Part shown: piece after piece, positions 10,198 through 20,722 of the stretch
Layout of the letters: each line of letters begins with the position of its first letter
Position numbering within the stretch: position 1 is the stretch's first letter
From: Rapana venosa
Lineage: Eukaryota > Mollusca > Gastropoda > Neogastropoda > Muricidae
Direction of reading: 5' to 3'
DNA: 64,000 nt
Assembly (NCBI GenBank): GCA_028751875.1
Contig: CM054144.1
Coordinates: 26,926,566 to 26,990,565 of the forward strand
Notes under the pieces: generated by a model
Told to the model about the DNA's origin: nothing
What the model saw: only the letters and a program-made list of their open reading frames with translations
Database searches by the model: none
Made by a program: the position numbers and the translations under genes

Positions 10198-10387
10198 AAG
10201 CAAATGCATGTTATGTATGTCTGGATATGTGATGTTATGTATATATGTATGTTGTTTTGATGTATGTATGTATGTATGTATGTATGCATGTATGTATATA
10301 TGTATGTATGTATGTTTTATGTATGTATATTTTATATGTAAGTATGTTGTATGTGTATGGTATGTTGTATGTTGTATATTGTATGTA

Positions 10388-10434
<47 letters not shown>

Positions 10435-10496
10435 TGTTGTAGGATGTATGTATGTATGTAGTTATATATATATATATTATATATATATTATATACA
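10198..10496. repeat. (TATG)n, (TG)n and (TA)n compound microsatellite
   Basis: A run of TATG units, then about 45 bases of TG, then TATG and TA units. The 193-residue Cys/Val/Tyr/Met open frame across it is a repeat translation. Confidence 0.92.
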
Positions 10497-10499
10497 GTA

Positions 10500-11185
10500 T
10501 TGTCAAATCTGTAATGAGAGCAACAACAAACTCAAAGCTTATACTGTGCACTGTATTCTTCCAATGGAAGACATACATAACAGAATCATGCAGTGATACA
10601 TCAAAATTGTGTACCAAATACACAGGCAAATCATGCTTTGAAGCTTGTTCATCCAAATGCCAGATATCAATAAAATCAAAAAACAAACAAACAACAACAA
10701 CAACTACTACAAACAAAGAAAACCCAAACTGTATTGGTCTCTAGGGCCAATTTATTTCAAATCTTTTTCCAACGCCCAGGCAGCAAGTTTGTTGATTTCA
10801 AATGAGAACGGGTTTGGGTTTTTTTCAGGAGAATATTGGCAGGAACATATTATTCTTTTTGGTGTAACCTCTTTTTTGTTTCATTTTTCAACGCAGCTAT
10901 GCACGAGTGATGTTTTTTTTCTGGTTTGGTCTGCAACATAGTTTCACTGTGACATATAACACTATCAAACAGTAGATTATCTTCTCTAGATATTGCATGT
11001 TTTTACTATGTGTATTCTTTCCTTTGACAAACGTTTTTGTTGTTGCTCTAAGTAGCTCATATTGATGACGGTGCTCAAGACCTTTTTCATTTTGCAAGTA
11101 CCTCATGGTAGGTGAGGATGTATGAAATGTGTGGGAGTGAAAAATTTGTACGCCAGCCTGTTGGTTTGTTTCCTTTTTAAATCTG

Positions 11186-11222
<37 letters not shown>

Positions 11223-11255
11223 TGTCGCATGTGTATGGCTGACTCAAAAGCATGT
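10500..11255. other. Intergenic DNA, no gene seen
   Basis: No recognisable exon. It contains (CAA)n near 10,680-10,715 and (TG)n at 11,191-11,219. Confidence 0.45.
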
Positions 11256-11259
11256 ACTT

Positions 11260-11360
11260 TCATTTGTTTGTTTTACAAGATTCAGCGCTAAAAAAATTCC
11301 AAATTTTATTTATCACCATCATCATCATCATCATCATTATTATTATTATTATTATTATTG
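11260..11360 (+). mobile_element. LINE/SINE 3' tail with (ATC)n(ATT)n end
   Basis: The segment tttacaagattcagcgcta, then aaattcca and a run of ATC then ATT units, is the same tail as at 5,605-5,702 and 15,520-15,600. No body is attached. Confidence 0.6.
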
Positions 11361-11637
11361 TTGTTAACTAAATATTTATCATAACCAAAGTGTTGTTTGA
11401 AAATTTTTTTCTGTACCAGCGAGTATTTTCTGATTTACTCAGGAACTGATCACACTACTGCTGCAAAGTTTAGAATTCCATACTAGGGCAGACTCAGTTT
11501 ATTTGAGCCACAGCCCTTCCCCACTGTCTGTCTGCCTGAAGGAGTGATAGATCAGAGGTCCCAAACCCATCATCAGCACTGTTCTGGGCGTGGCCAGCAA
11601 GGAGAAAAGAAGCTATCATTACAGGGAACCTTCTCTT

Positions 11638-11811
11638 GTTGTAGCTTTTTAAGCAAGCTGAATGCTGTCTATCTGATATGATAGCTACACTGTGTGACCC
11701 TCTTTTTGAGTTTCTGCTGAAAATCATGGTGTTGCCTCCTCCCTTGAATTTGCCTTCCTTGTTCCATTGCGTTTGGCACAAGCCAAGTATGCTTATCTTC
11801 AGGTCTCGTTG
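11638..11811 (-). pseudogene. LINE endonuclease fragment
   Basis: The minus-strand translation contains DLKISILGLCQTQWNKEGKF and, after a short spacer, SHSVAIISDRQHSACLKSYN. The pattern (K-I-x-I-L-G-L-x-E/Q-T-x-W, then GVAI-like and SYN) matches the N-terminal part of the apurinic-like endonuclease of non-LTR retrotransposons. The usual catalytic Glu of the ET-x-W motif is Gln here. The frame continues without endonuclease similarity, so this is a truncated relic. Confidence 0.6.
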
Positions 11812-11924
11812 TTCATTTAAAAATAGATCTGATTCTCTTCTTCCTCTCCCTTGTCCAACGCTCAGACAGCAACAAATGTTATCTGTCACATGAATGAAAA
11901 TGCGGGTTGGGCTGCCCTTAAGCG

Positions 11925-12150
11925 CCTGACAAGTCAGGCCCAGCACATCCGACTTCGGCAAGGGTGGGAATTGTTATGTTTAAAACTTTCTAGAAAAAAG
12001 GCAGGAGAATGGACCAAGAAGGCAGAAAATAGACGAAAAGGTGGTGATAAGAAGAAAAAGAACAAGGCAGAAACAATTAGAGGGATACAAAAGAGGGAAT
12101 TCCTAGCTCAGAATTTCCAGGTGGGGATGCTATTTATGCTGACAGACCCC
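11925..12150. repeat. Dispersed repeat E, copy 1
   Basis: Shared with 39,421-39,650. Landmarks in order are aagtcaggcccag, atggaccaagaaggcagaaa, agagggaattcctag, gatgctattta and ctgacag. Read on the minus strand it lies directly 5' of the endonuclease relic, so it may be LINE 5' sequence (inference). A C run of about 14 bases follows. Confidence 0.7.
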
Positions 12151-12189
12151 CCCCCCCCCCCTCCCCCCTCATCCCCACGGGAGATCTAA

Positions 12190-12795
12190 TTTTACTAACA
12201 TGGCTTTCAAATCATTGTGCATGGTCTGCATGTTCCATGTCCCCCCAATGATAGTTCTTTTTTTTGTTTTTGTTTTATTTCCCCTCTTCTCATCTTCCCA
12301 GTTTTCCTGCAGTTCTTGCCATTAAAGTTTCTTTCTAAGGAGTTTCCACATGACTGTGTCCGACATAATTTTTTTTAAAAGAAACAGTTAATCCTATTCA
12401 ATTCAAGGGAAACTACTTTACACATGTTGCTAGCTGAATCTGTTTCCTTTGAAAAGACCTGCTTCCCTTTAACTGTCAGTTGCTTTGTGTGCATGCTTTT
12501 CGAATTAAAACAAAATTTTTTTTTCTCGTCACCATGATTTCACCATAATTCATGACTAAAATGGTGACAAAGAAGACTTACAAAGTGAAAGAAGAAGTAC
12601 AAGCAGATTTTGCTTTAAAGTGATTCCTGATCCTGAGGAAACAGTACTGTGTGTAATATCAATGTGATTCTTTCTTGTGGATTAGCTGATGGATACTTAT
12701 ACCTCGTTGAGGTCAGCCTGTCTGCATGTCAAAGGTTGGGTTTTTTTCCTTTAGCATTCATTCACTTTCTTTAAGGCAAATTCACAACAATTGAT
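12190..12795. other. Intergenic DNA, no gene seen
   Basis: Unique, AT-rich sequence with no splice-bounded open frame or known repeat. Confidence 0.5.
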
Positions 12796-12810
12796 ATGTC
12801 TATATACTAT

Positions 12811-13466
12811 CTATCTATCTGTCCCGTAGTCTGACGACCGTGGGGGCACCCTCAAAGACTCAGCAACCAGTTCCCTCCATTCTTCTCTCTGTTCTGCCTT
12901 TCTCAGGGTTTTGTTGAGTTCTAGGCCTGTCCATTCACTGATGTTATCCTCCCAGCTCTTCCTTGGTCTGCCTCTTCTTCTTCCTCCTTGGACAGTGCCT
13001 TGCAAAACTGTCTTTGTAATTCCTTGGGATCTTGTGACATGCCCATACCACTTAAGTTTACGCTTTTTCACGATCGTTAGAAGGTTCTCATAGGGTCCAA
13101 TGGTTTGCTGGATTCTGTTATGCACGCTTTCGTTGCTTATGTGGTCTTTGTAGGAGATGCCAAGGAGTCTCCGAAAGCATCTCATCTCCACTGCCTGTAC
13201 TCTTCTCTCCAAATCTGCAGTCAGGGTCCATGATTCACAGGCATACAGAAATATGGATATGACAAGGGAGCGCATTAGTCTGATCTTGGAGATAAGTGAG
13301 ATATTCTTATCTCTCCAGATGGTGTTTAGTTTTGACAAAGCTGTTATTGTCTGTGCAGTCCTGCATACTACTTCTGGCTTGGATCCCTGGTCGGATACAA
13401 TGGCTCCCAGGAACTTGAAGCTTTGAACTGTTTCCAGCTTCTGGTCATTAACCCTGATATCTACTC
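12811..13466 (-). pseudogene. LINE reverse transcriptase, C-terminal part
   Basis: The minus-strand frame reads VDIRVNDQKLETVQSFKFLG at its start, then has IRLMRSLVISIFLYACESWT, LLTIVKKRKLKWYGHVTR and GGRRRGRPRKSWEDNI. It stops after a Ser/Asp-rich end. These motifs are the thumb and C-terminal domain of a common endonuclease-reverse transcriptase type often mislabelled in invertebrate annotations. The frame stays open over more than 210 codons, so the copy is not ancient. No palm lies in this orientation; that part is inverted next door. Confidence 0.8.
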
Positions 13467-13725
13467 TCACCCACTCTTTTCAACATCTTCCTTGAGAGAA
13501 TCATGGCTGATGCACTGGAACATCATGAAGGATCAGTCAGCATTGGTGGCAGAACGATCACAAACCTCCGCTTCGCAGATGACATTGATGGAATAGCAGG
13601 ATCAGAAAAAGAGCTTGCCAGCCTAACAGAACACTTGGATAAGGCCTCCAAAACATACGGCATGGAAATCAGTGCAGAGAAGACCAAACTGATGACTAAT
13701 AACACCAACGGCATTAGCACTATAT
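13467..13725 (+). pseudogene. LINE reverse transcriptase palm (inverted piece)
   Basis: The frame begins PTLFNIFLERIM, passes through the catalytic motif LRFADDID (the FADD box) and KTYGMEISAEKTKLM, and ends NTNGIST. These are reverse transcriptase motifs B to D. The last residues directly precede, in the parent element, the VDIRVNDQK that begins the minus-strand piece. Confidence 0.8.
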
Positions 13726-13844
13726 AATATAGAATATATATTTTATCAGTTTGAGAATGATATATAATGTAAAAAAGAAAAAGAAAAGAAAAAAGGGCCA
13801 AATAGCTCATCATAGTTTTGTGGAGATGCGAAATAATAATAATG

Positions 13845-13855
<11 letters not shown>

Positions 13856-13877
<22 letters not shown>

Positions 13878-14290
13878 TATGGAATTTATATAGCACTGAA
13901 TCTTGTAAAGCAACAAATCAAAGCACTCAGGGTTTTGTTGTTGTTGCTGCGGTTTTTGTTTTTTTTAAATATCGAGGATAATGGAATAAGCACACATGTG
14001 CTTTTTTACATCTAGTCCCCGTGTGTATGCGGTTTTGTAAATTTTGTCATCTGTTCCCACCGGCACACAATGGCCAACTCTTTCAAAAAGGGAACAGGAT
14101 TTAAGTGTGCCCAAGATGTTCTGCATGCGTTGGCACACGAGGCCTCGGTTTATAGTCTCATCCGAAGGACTTTGACATTCAGTTCGATTTTTTTGTCAAA
14201 CTGGGAAGAAAGGGCGAGGCTGGGAATCGAACCCAGAACCTCACGGTTTACTTGTTGGCAGGCAAACGTCTTAACCATCCTGCCACCTTC
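13856..14290 (-). mobile_element. SINE-A, full copy with tRNA head 2 and long tail
   Basis: Read on the minus strand, the head is ggtggcaggatggttaag to gggttcgattcccagcctcg, with both A-like and B boxes. The SINE-A body follows (gactataaaccgaggcc, gttccc, tgtgccggtgggaaca, cattatcctcgatat). The long tail has caagattcagtgctatata and (ATT)n, seen on the plus strand as (AAT)n at 13,832-13,876. The open frame through it is a SINE translation. Confidence 0.82.
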
Positions 14291-14379
14291 CTTCTCTATT
14301 GAGTGAAAACCTCCTTCTGCTTTTCGGAAGAGTAGGTCATTGCATGCTGCTAGGAATGCATGATATGTATAAAATGCAT

Positions 14380-14492
14380 GCACACTGGTGTGGGGTTCAG
14401 GCCCTGACTTCTGAACAGGGCTATCTGAATGGTGGGTAAACTGTGGCATACACAAAACCTCACCATTGGTAAATCTTGGAGCTCTAGCCCGA
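14380..14492 (+). repeat. Repeat family D fragment
   Basis: Landmarks are gtgtggggttcag, aatggtgggtaaactg, ggcatacacaaaa, caccattggtaaatcttgga and gctctagccc. Confidence 0.6.
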
Positions 14493-14705
14493 GATCGAAA
14501 AAAGAATGCTTTGGCCATATCCCCAGTATCCCAGAAGAGTGATACTGATGGGGGAAAGGGGATGGGAGTGGGGTTGGGGTGGGAGGATTGTCTGCTGGAG
14601 ACAAGAAGGAAACTTGCAAGAGTTATCTGTTCCTACCATCTTACTTCCACCCGCCCATTTATGGTTTGTGTGTGTGCATGCAAATCATATACAATGCTTG
14701 TATTA

Positions 14706-15002
14706 AAAAAAGGTAAAGGTGTCCCATAACCTAAGTGGTCGTAGGGGAGCGAGGCATCACAGACCTCAGCTTCTGTAGGGGCCAGCATCTTGAGGGCGGC
14801 ACCCATCTCCTCTCCCTTGCTGCTTTACCATCCCTATCCTTAAAGAGGGCAATTACCCATTTACAGCTGGGTGAACTGGGGGACTGCACTGAAGCCAAAG
14901 GGCACAAACGGTCACCCATCCAATTGGTAACCACGCTCGATGCTGCAAGTTACATTGGCTGGGGGAAAAGCGAGTGCTCTGACCACTGAGCTATCCTGTG
15001 CC
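14706..15002 (-). mobile_element. tRNA-5S rRNA hybrid SINE, copy 3
   Basis: Collinear with copies 1 and 2, with modest divergence. The minus strand has tagctcagtgg, then a damaged 5S A-box region in which a few bases are lost near gcagcatcgagcg, then tggttaccaattggatggg. A 14-bp imperfect duplication flanks it: caatgcttgtatta at 14,692-14,705 and caatgattgtatga at 15,003-15,016. Confidence 0.82.
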
Positions 15003-15310
15003 CAATGATTGTATGATCTTCATTAATTTGATTTGCTGCTAGTTTCTTGAACTAGTTAAACATTATTTTCTTGCTAAAAGTTGTTTTTTTGGTCGATGTG
15101 CGTATGCCATATTGGAACTGTAAACGGCACTGTTTAGTGGCATAGTCATTTCTTTTCGTTTCTCTGCCATCTGCCTCTTAACCATGTCAAGTTAAACTAA
15201 GCAAACGCCAAGTCCCAAGCACAGGCAAATTGTGAGTTGCTTTATTCAGTTCTCTTTGTGCACTGCTTTCATGGTATAGGTGCGGACAGCTCAACTTATG
15301 TTTCATAAAC

Positions 15311-15600
15311 CACGCAGTCCTTCGGATGAAACTATAAACCGAGGCACCGTGTGCGAACGCATGCATAACATCTTGCGCATACGTTAAATCCTGTTCCGCT
15401 TTTCGAAAGAGTAGGCCATTGTGTGCCAGTGGGAACAGATGACAAAATTTACAAAACCGTATACACACGGGGACGGGATGTAAAAAAAAGCACCCGAGTG
15501 CTTATTCCATTGTCCTCGAAAAAAATCTGAGCGCTTTGATTGTTGCTTTACAAGATTCAGCGCTATATAAATTCCATACATTATTATTATTATTATTATT
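15311..15600 (+). mobile_element. SINE-A copy with long LINE-like tail
   Basis: The body runs from agtccttcggatga to ccattgtcctcg. The long tail is gagcgctttgattgttgctt, acaagattcagcgctat, aaattccata and (ATT)n. The tRNA head is absent, so the copy is 5'-truncated. Confidence 0.78.
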
Positions 15601-16062
15601 GTACTGTATCATATTGTATTGTATTGTATTGTATTGTATTGCATTGTATTGTATTGCGTTGCATGGTGTCACATTGTATTGTACTGCATTTGTATTGTAT
15701 TGCGTTGTATTGTATTGCATTGTATCATATTGTATTGTATTGCATTGCATTGCATTGCCTTGCCTTGTATTGTATTATATTGCATGGCATTGCCTTGCCT
15801 TGTATTGTATTGCATTGTGTTGTATTGCATTGCATTGCCTTGTATTGTGTTGCATTGCATTGCCTTGTATTGTATAGCCTTGTATTGCATAGCCTTGTAT
15901 TGCATAGCCTTGTATTGTATTGCATTGCCTTGTATTGTATTGCATTGACTTGTATTGTATTGCCTTGTATTGTATAGCCTTGTATTGCATAGCCTTGTAT
16001 TGTATTGCATTGCCTTGTATTGTATTGTGTATTGCATTGCCTGTATTGTGTTGTATTGCACA
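15601..16062. repeat. Pentamer array TTGTA/TTGCA/TTGCC
   Basis: About 460 bases of 5-bp units of the form TTG-N-N, chiefly ttgta, ttgca and ttgcc, with blocks of mixed order. It begins right after the (ATT)n end of the SINE and probably grew from that A/T-rich tail. Open frames on both strands are translations of the array. Confidence 0.92.
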
Positions 16063-16076
16063 CCATTTTCGGTCAC

Positions 16077-16420
16077 GGCAGATTTCCCTGTGAGAAATTC
16101 GGGAAACTCTTTCTGGAGAGAGCGCGTGCCACAAGAACAGCCCCGCCTATTATTGTGATTTTAAATAAAACAACAACAATACTATCCAGTTTGCATGTGG
16201 ATTTGTTTCATTTTGAGAGTGACCTATTTTCTACAAAAAATTTCCCAGGTACAACTCTCTTGTTGCCAAAGGTTCTTTTACGTGCACTGAATGCATGTTG
16301 TACACGAAACTTCGGTTTATTGTCGTCTCATCTGAAAAAAAGACCAGCACCCAGACCACCACTCAAGGTCTAGAGTGGATAGGGGAAAACTTTGGACTCA
16401 AAACAGGGATCGAACCATCA
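16077..16420 (+). repeat. Dispersed repeat C, copy 1
   Basis: It shares ordered blocks with 54,083-54,370: gagagcgcgtgccacaag, caactctcttgttgcc, ggttcttttacgtgc, cggtttattgtcgtctcat, agcacccagacc and ggggaaaa. It looks like a SINE or LINE-end family in mid-decay. Confidence 0.65.
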
Positions 16421-16454
16421 CTTCTCGCTTTCTCGGCGGATGTGTTATCTATTG

Positions 16455-16552
16455 ACACTCTGTGTGTGTGTGTGTGTTTGTCGTGTGTGTGCGTGCAAGC
16501 GTGCGTACGTGCAAGCGTGCGTGCGTGCGTGCGTGTGTGTATGAGAGAGAGG
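16455..16552. repeat. (TG)n and (CGTG)n microsatellite
   Basis: TG repeats followed by gcgtgcaagcgtgcg-type units. Confidence 0.9.
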
Positions 16553-16559
16553 TGAACTT

Positions 16560-18235
16560 TTTTCAAGTTACCACGGTTAGCACTGATATTCCATGACACA
16601 ATTGTAATCTTTTCAACTTTGAGTTGAACACATTTTAGCGCAGGAAAAAAAAGGACTCAGTTCAGCCACAGAGGGCTGAGCACTGGGTTGTTTGGCGCCC
16701 ACACTTCACTTTTCATCTGACGGCGACTGGAACAAGTTGTAGCATGCCGAAGATCAAGACCACACATCGTCGCCATTTCTCGCTTCACCGCTGTGACCTA
16801 GGCTACAGGTAGGGGTACCGTTGTTGTGATTGTGTTTTGTGCATTGTTCCAATCGCTTGTTTTTTCATGATTATGTCACATGTTTGAAATGAAAACCTAT
16901 TGGAAAAAAACCCAAAACTGATTAGGGATTATAGCCATCATAGATTGTATAGTGATTGGAGGGGGGAGGAGGGGCGGATGGATTTTCTTGTGCTTGCACT
17001 GGTTCTGTGAGTTCTTCAACTTCATGAAGATTCTTTGGTGCAAAGCACTGAATTCTTTAGGCAATGTTGTGGGCAAACTGAACCAGGTGGAATCCTTCTC
17101 TTTTCAGGCTGTCCATGCCGCTGGCCATATTTTATTTTGGTTGTTTTTTTGTGTTAAAATTATGCTGCTGCAAGGGGGCCTAGGGGTTTGCAGTGTTATC
17201 TGAAAGACTTCCAGGAAAATGAAGCCAGAAACGTGTCAAATTCATTAGAGGAAAAAATTAAAATGGGGCTAGTGTGTAGTTTGTTTTCCCTAAGGTACTG
17301 ACTGGCATGCTGTTGAGCCAGTGGTAGGTAGAGCCTGCTGGCAGATGTCATAACGGAGTTTTTTTTTAAAAAAAGAAGAGAAATTGACAGACATATCCAT
17401 GGTAAAATTCATGCGATTCACATGCCTGCAGGCGTAAAACTGTCAGCAGTTTTGCAAGCAGGCCTATCTTCCAATGGAAAATTTCCAGCATATCAACGCT
17501 CATTGGTGATTGGTTGGTTTAATATTGGGCTAGCCCTCTACTGTGAATTTAGCAGTTACACAGAGTTACCCGGCCTGGCATGACATGCACGAGGATGAGG
17601 TGAGCACTAACATGAGCGTTAGCAACCGAAATTAGGACTAATTTTACGCTATTTTGTGGTTTTCTTTGTGGTCTTCCAACAAATTCTGAATGAAATGGAG
17701 ATGATAGTCTGCACAGACTATATCATGCAATGGAACGGTTAGTAATATTTTAATTACCAATGCTTACAAGACAAACTTTATTTTTCGAGAAGACCGGTTT
17801 CAAATTCTAAAGCAAAGGCCCGCTTTTTTTTACTTGAGTTATTGACTTTAGTCCAGATAAATACCTAAGACTTTAGCTTTTTCAGTTTTGTATGAAAACC
17901 ACTCGGCACAACTCGGCAAGCTGTGTCACTATATATATTTAGGCTATACTTAGACCTTTGTTAATATTTTAAAGAATTGTCTGTTAACAGTCAGAACTAC
18001 AATACAAAGTGGTAAAATTATTATCAGTCTAGGTATACATTATCATACTAGTCATTAGTTTTGGGGGTTTTTAAGTGGTTTTTGTTGTTGCTAAAACAAG
18101 TATTTTGTATGACAGAATCCGATTCTTGACGAAAAATCCGAACATCAAAGTCTATAGGCCTACATCCATCCACTTCCCATGACATGTCGTCTGCTAGCTT
18201 ATCGTCTAGCGACTAGTCTCCCCTCTCTACACTGA
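16560..18235. other. Mostly unique DNA, no confident gene
   Basis: One spot resembles a first exon. At 16,744 an ATG opens a short frame, MPKIKTTHRRHFSLHRCDLG, that runs to a gtaggg donor-like site near 16,807, in a locally CG-richer segment. I cannot identify the product, and no downstream exon is evident. The rest shows no coding pattern. Confidence 0.35.
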
Positions 18236-18240
18236 GTTAA

Positions 18241-18251
18241 TGCGCATGCGC
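18241..18251. promoter_or_regulatory. NRF1-like palindromic site
   Basis: The sequence tgcgcatgcgc matches the core of the nuclear respiratory factor 1 consensus, a frequent proximal promoter element of CpG-type animal promoters. It lies in a locally CG-richer stretch and upstream of the candidate transcript at 18.2-20.9 kb. Binding is inferred only. Confidence 0.4.
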
Positions 18252-18254
18252 CAT

Positions 18255-18768
18255 GACCTTTGACGGCACTAGCCTACTTTCACTGCTAGAGATTTTCGCG
18301 GAAAACCTAACCAAACGGACAGGGTTACTGGGTCTAAGCGAAGAAAGGCGTGGCGTAAACGCAAAATGACGTTAACAGGCCAGAGAAGAGTTGCATTTGC
18401 GAATATAGATGCAAAAACGGCAAAATCGGCCGTTTGTTTTACGAATGAGACGTGGAACCTGAACTACATCTTTCATAGTAGACTGCTTTTTCATTGCATG
18501 TGGTCAGAAAATAGCAATGGTCGACACTTAAGTTATATACAAGCTTTGATCTCTGGACAAATCGTGGAAGAGCACACCTTTGGCCACTTTTTCACATCTT
18601 TAGAAAATCAGAGTTGAGAGAGTGATGGTTAAAATGGCAGAGGGACTCGTTCTGAAGTGATAAATTCAACACCGAACAGGACCTCCTATTCGCTGCATGA
18701 CTGGACACTAGGCTAGTATTAGTAGTAAACACATAATGTTATCTTGTTTTCTGGCCATACTGTCCTGG
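18255..18768 (+). other. Candidate first exon of a short transcript
   Basis: A CG-richer block follows the NRF1-like site and ends at a good donor, gtcctg/gtgagt (cut after 18,768). It contains an 83-codon open frame at 18,366-18,617 that resembles no family known to me. The start is unknown. The exon assignment rests on the promoter-like motif and the donor only. Confidence 0.25.
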
Positions 18769-18963
18769 TGAGTCCGCTCCTAAATTGGATGGTTTTCTTA
18801 AAACTTCTTTCATAGTGGGGCAACAACTTGATATTAAATTGCCAGAGTGCATTGTATGCAGTTTGTGGGTGCCTTTACTGTTAAGTTACAAATTGGTTTT
18901 CTCCAGGGGAAAAGCTTATTCATGCTTAGATATCAACATTTGAGCATCATGCACACATTCTGA

Positions 18964-18965
<2 letters not shown>

Positions 18966-19043
<78 letters not shown>

Positions 19044-19185
19044 TGTCTCCCTCTCTCTCTCTCTCCCCCCTCCCTCTTCTCTCCCTCTCTCAAACTCTCT
19101 CCCTCTGTCTGTCTCTCATGCCACACACTGACATACACACACACACGCTCATTCACTTACTCTTTCTCAACCTCTTTGTCTGTCT

Positions 19186-19248
<63 letters not shown>

Positions 19249-19255
19249 ACTCACT
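18966..19255. repeat. (CT)n tract with interruptions
   Basis: Long CT runs at 18,966-19,040 and 19,200-19,246, separated by CT-rich degenerate sequence. Confidence 0.92.
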
Positions 19256-19299
19256 CTCTCACCTCAAATCACATGTGTGCACACATACATGTATACACA

Positions 19300-19352
19300 A
19301 TCTGTTTGGATATATATATATATATAATTATATATATATATATATATATTTG
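19300..19352. repeat. (TA)n microsatellite
   Basis: Alternating TA over about 45 bases. Confidence 0.9.
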
Positions 19353-19900
19353 CATTGTAATTTATGGAAAGTGTTTGCATTAAGAAACAGAATATCATGA
19401 TGTGATATCAAGTATCATTGTTTATTCCCATTGTAACTTAAAAATGTAAGGGATTGAGGCCTTCATTAAACTTCTCGCACTTTTGAGTCTTTTACACACA
19501 CGCATGCTCTGTTGTTTCTTTTTTAAAACAAAAAGATTATCGGACATTTAAAGGGATTGGATTGTGACTTGAGGTTGAATTTGAGGTGGATGTTATTGTA
19601 GTTGCTGAAATTGAGGTGACAGCCCTGTTGTGGCCTTCGCAGTCAGTAGGGCTATTTATTTATAAATGAAATTCCTTCAGATGTAATTGAGATTTAGAGA
19701 TTTTTTGGAAGCCATATCTTTTGTGGCATCCCTGTGCTACTATTTGTTACACTGATCAATCATTAAGGAACTGAGCAGCTTTTTTTGCCAATTATTTTTT
19801 GTGAAAAAGTATGTGTGTAATGTAATGCAGCTTTTGTGGAATATTCCACAGGCTGACATCCCCACCCCATAACTCTGAATGTATACCAATCTGTTTTCAG

Positions 19901-20671
19901 GTGGAAACATCCCTCGCTGAGACACTCGGACAGTGAGATACAGTTCCACTGTTATGATATGAACTGGTTTCAGCTGACCTCATGCTGCTGTATCTGAAGT
20001 ACAATGTCATCTGCCAGCTTCTGTCAACTGACCTGCTCATGCTGCTGTATCTGAAATACAATGTCATCTGCCAGCATCCTGTCGAAGTTGGCCAGTTTTA
20101 TGAATAAGTGAGTAATAATAATGTTTTACTAGAATCTGAAGGAGTATGTGGTTGTGGTTCGGAGGTGCAGTAGTGTAGAAGCGATGTTTGCCGCTTTGCA
20201 GTGACTTTTATTTTCATGAAGACCACAAATGATTTTGAAGGAAAAATTGTGGCAGTTTCTTGTAATAAAATGTTTATTAAAAGTAGTTTAATATTTTTTG
20301 TTTCTCAGCTAGAGCTTTAAGGTTCACCAATGTCTGCGATTTTGCGTATGCCATTATTTTTACCTACCATTAAATTAGCCAATATTCTTTCTTGTGGAGT
20401 GATGTCTAAACAATGTGCATGCATTAAAAATTTTTTTCTTCCAGCCTGCAATGGCCTGCTCTTCCAAAAGGTGGAATGGGTTTTTAACATATGCACAATA
20501 TGTTCTGTGTGCATTTGCATACAGGGCATCAGTTTATAGTCTCATCCAAAAGACTTCAGTTCAATTTTCTCATCAAACTGGAAAGGTTATGGCTGAGAAT
20601 TGAACCCAGAACCTCAATGGGTTACTCATTTTTCGGGTGAAGGTCTTAACTCTCCTGCCACTTTATCCTCT

Positions 20672-20722
<51 letters not shown>

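Larger units (their letters stand above)
12800..13726 (-). mobile_element. 5'-truncated, 5'-inverted LINE insertion
   Basis: Two adjoining pieces of one reverse transcriptase lie in opposite orientation. The 3' piece is on the minus strand (13,466 to 12,811) and ends in a short (ATAG)n tail. The 5' piece is on the plus strand (about 13,467-13,720). In the parent protein the plus piece would end where the minus piece begins, so the two are contiguous but flipped. A possible short target duplication, ctatata, occurs at 12,800-12,806 and 13,720-13,726. This arrangement is the classic twin-priming product. Confidence 0.75.

Noticed and set aside
10163..10744. 193-codon Cys/Val/Tyr-rich open frame
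   Set aside because: Translation of TATG and TG repeats.
15536..16134. Overlapping open frames on both strands with YCIVLYCI and QYNTIQ patterns
   Set aside because: Translations of the pentamer array.
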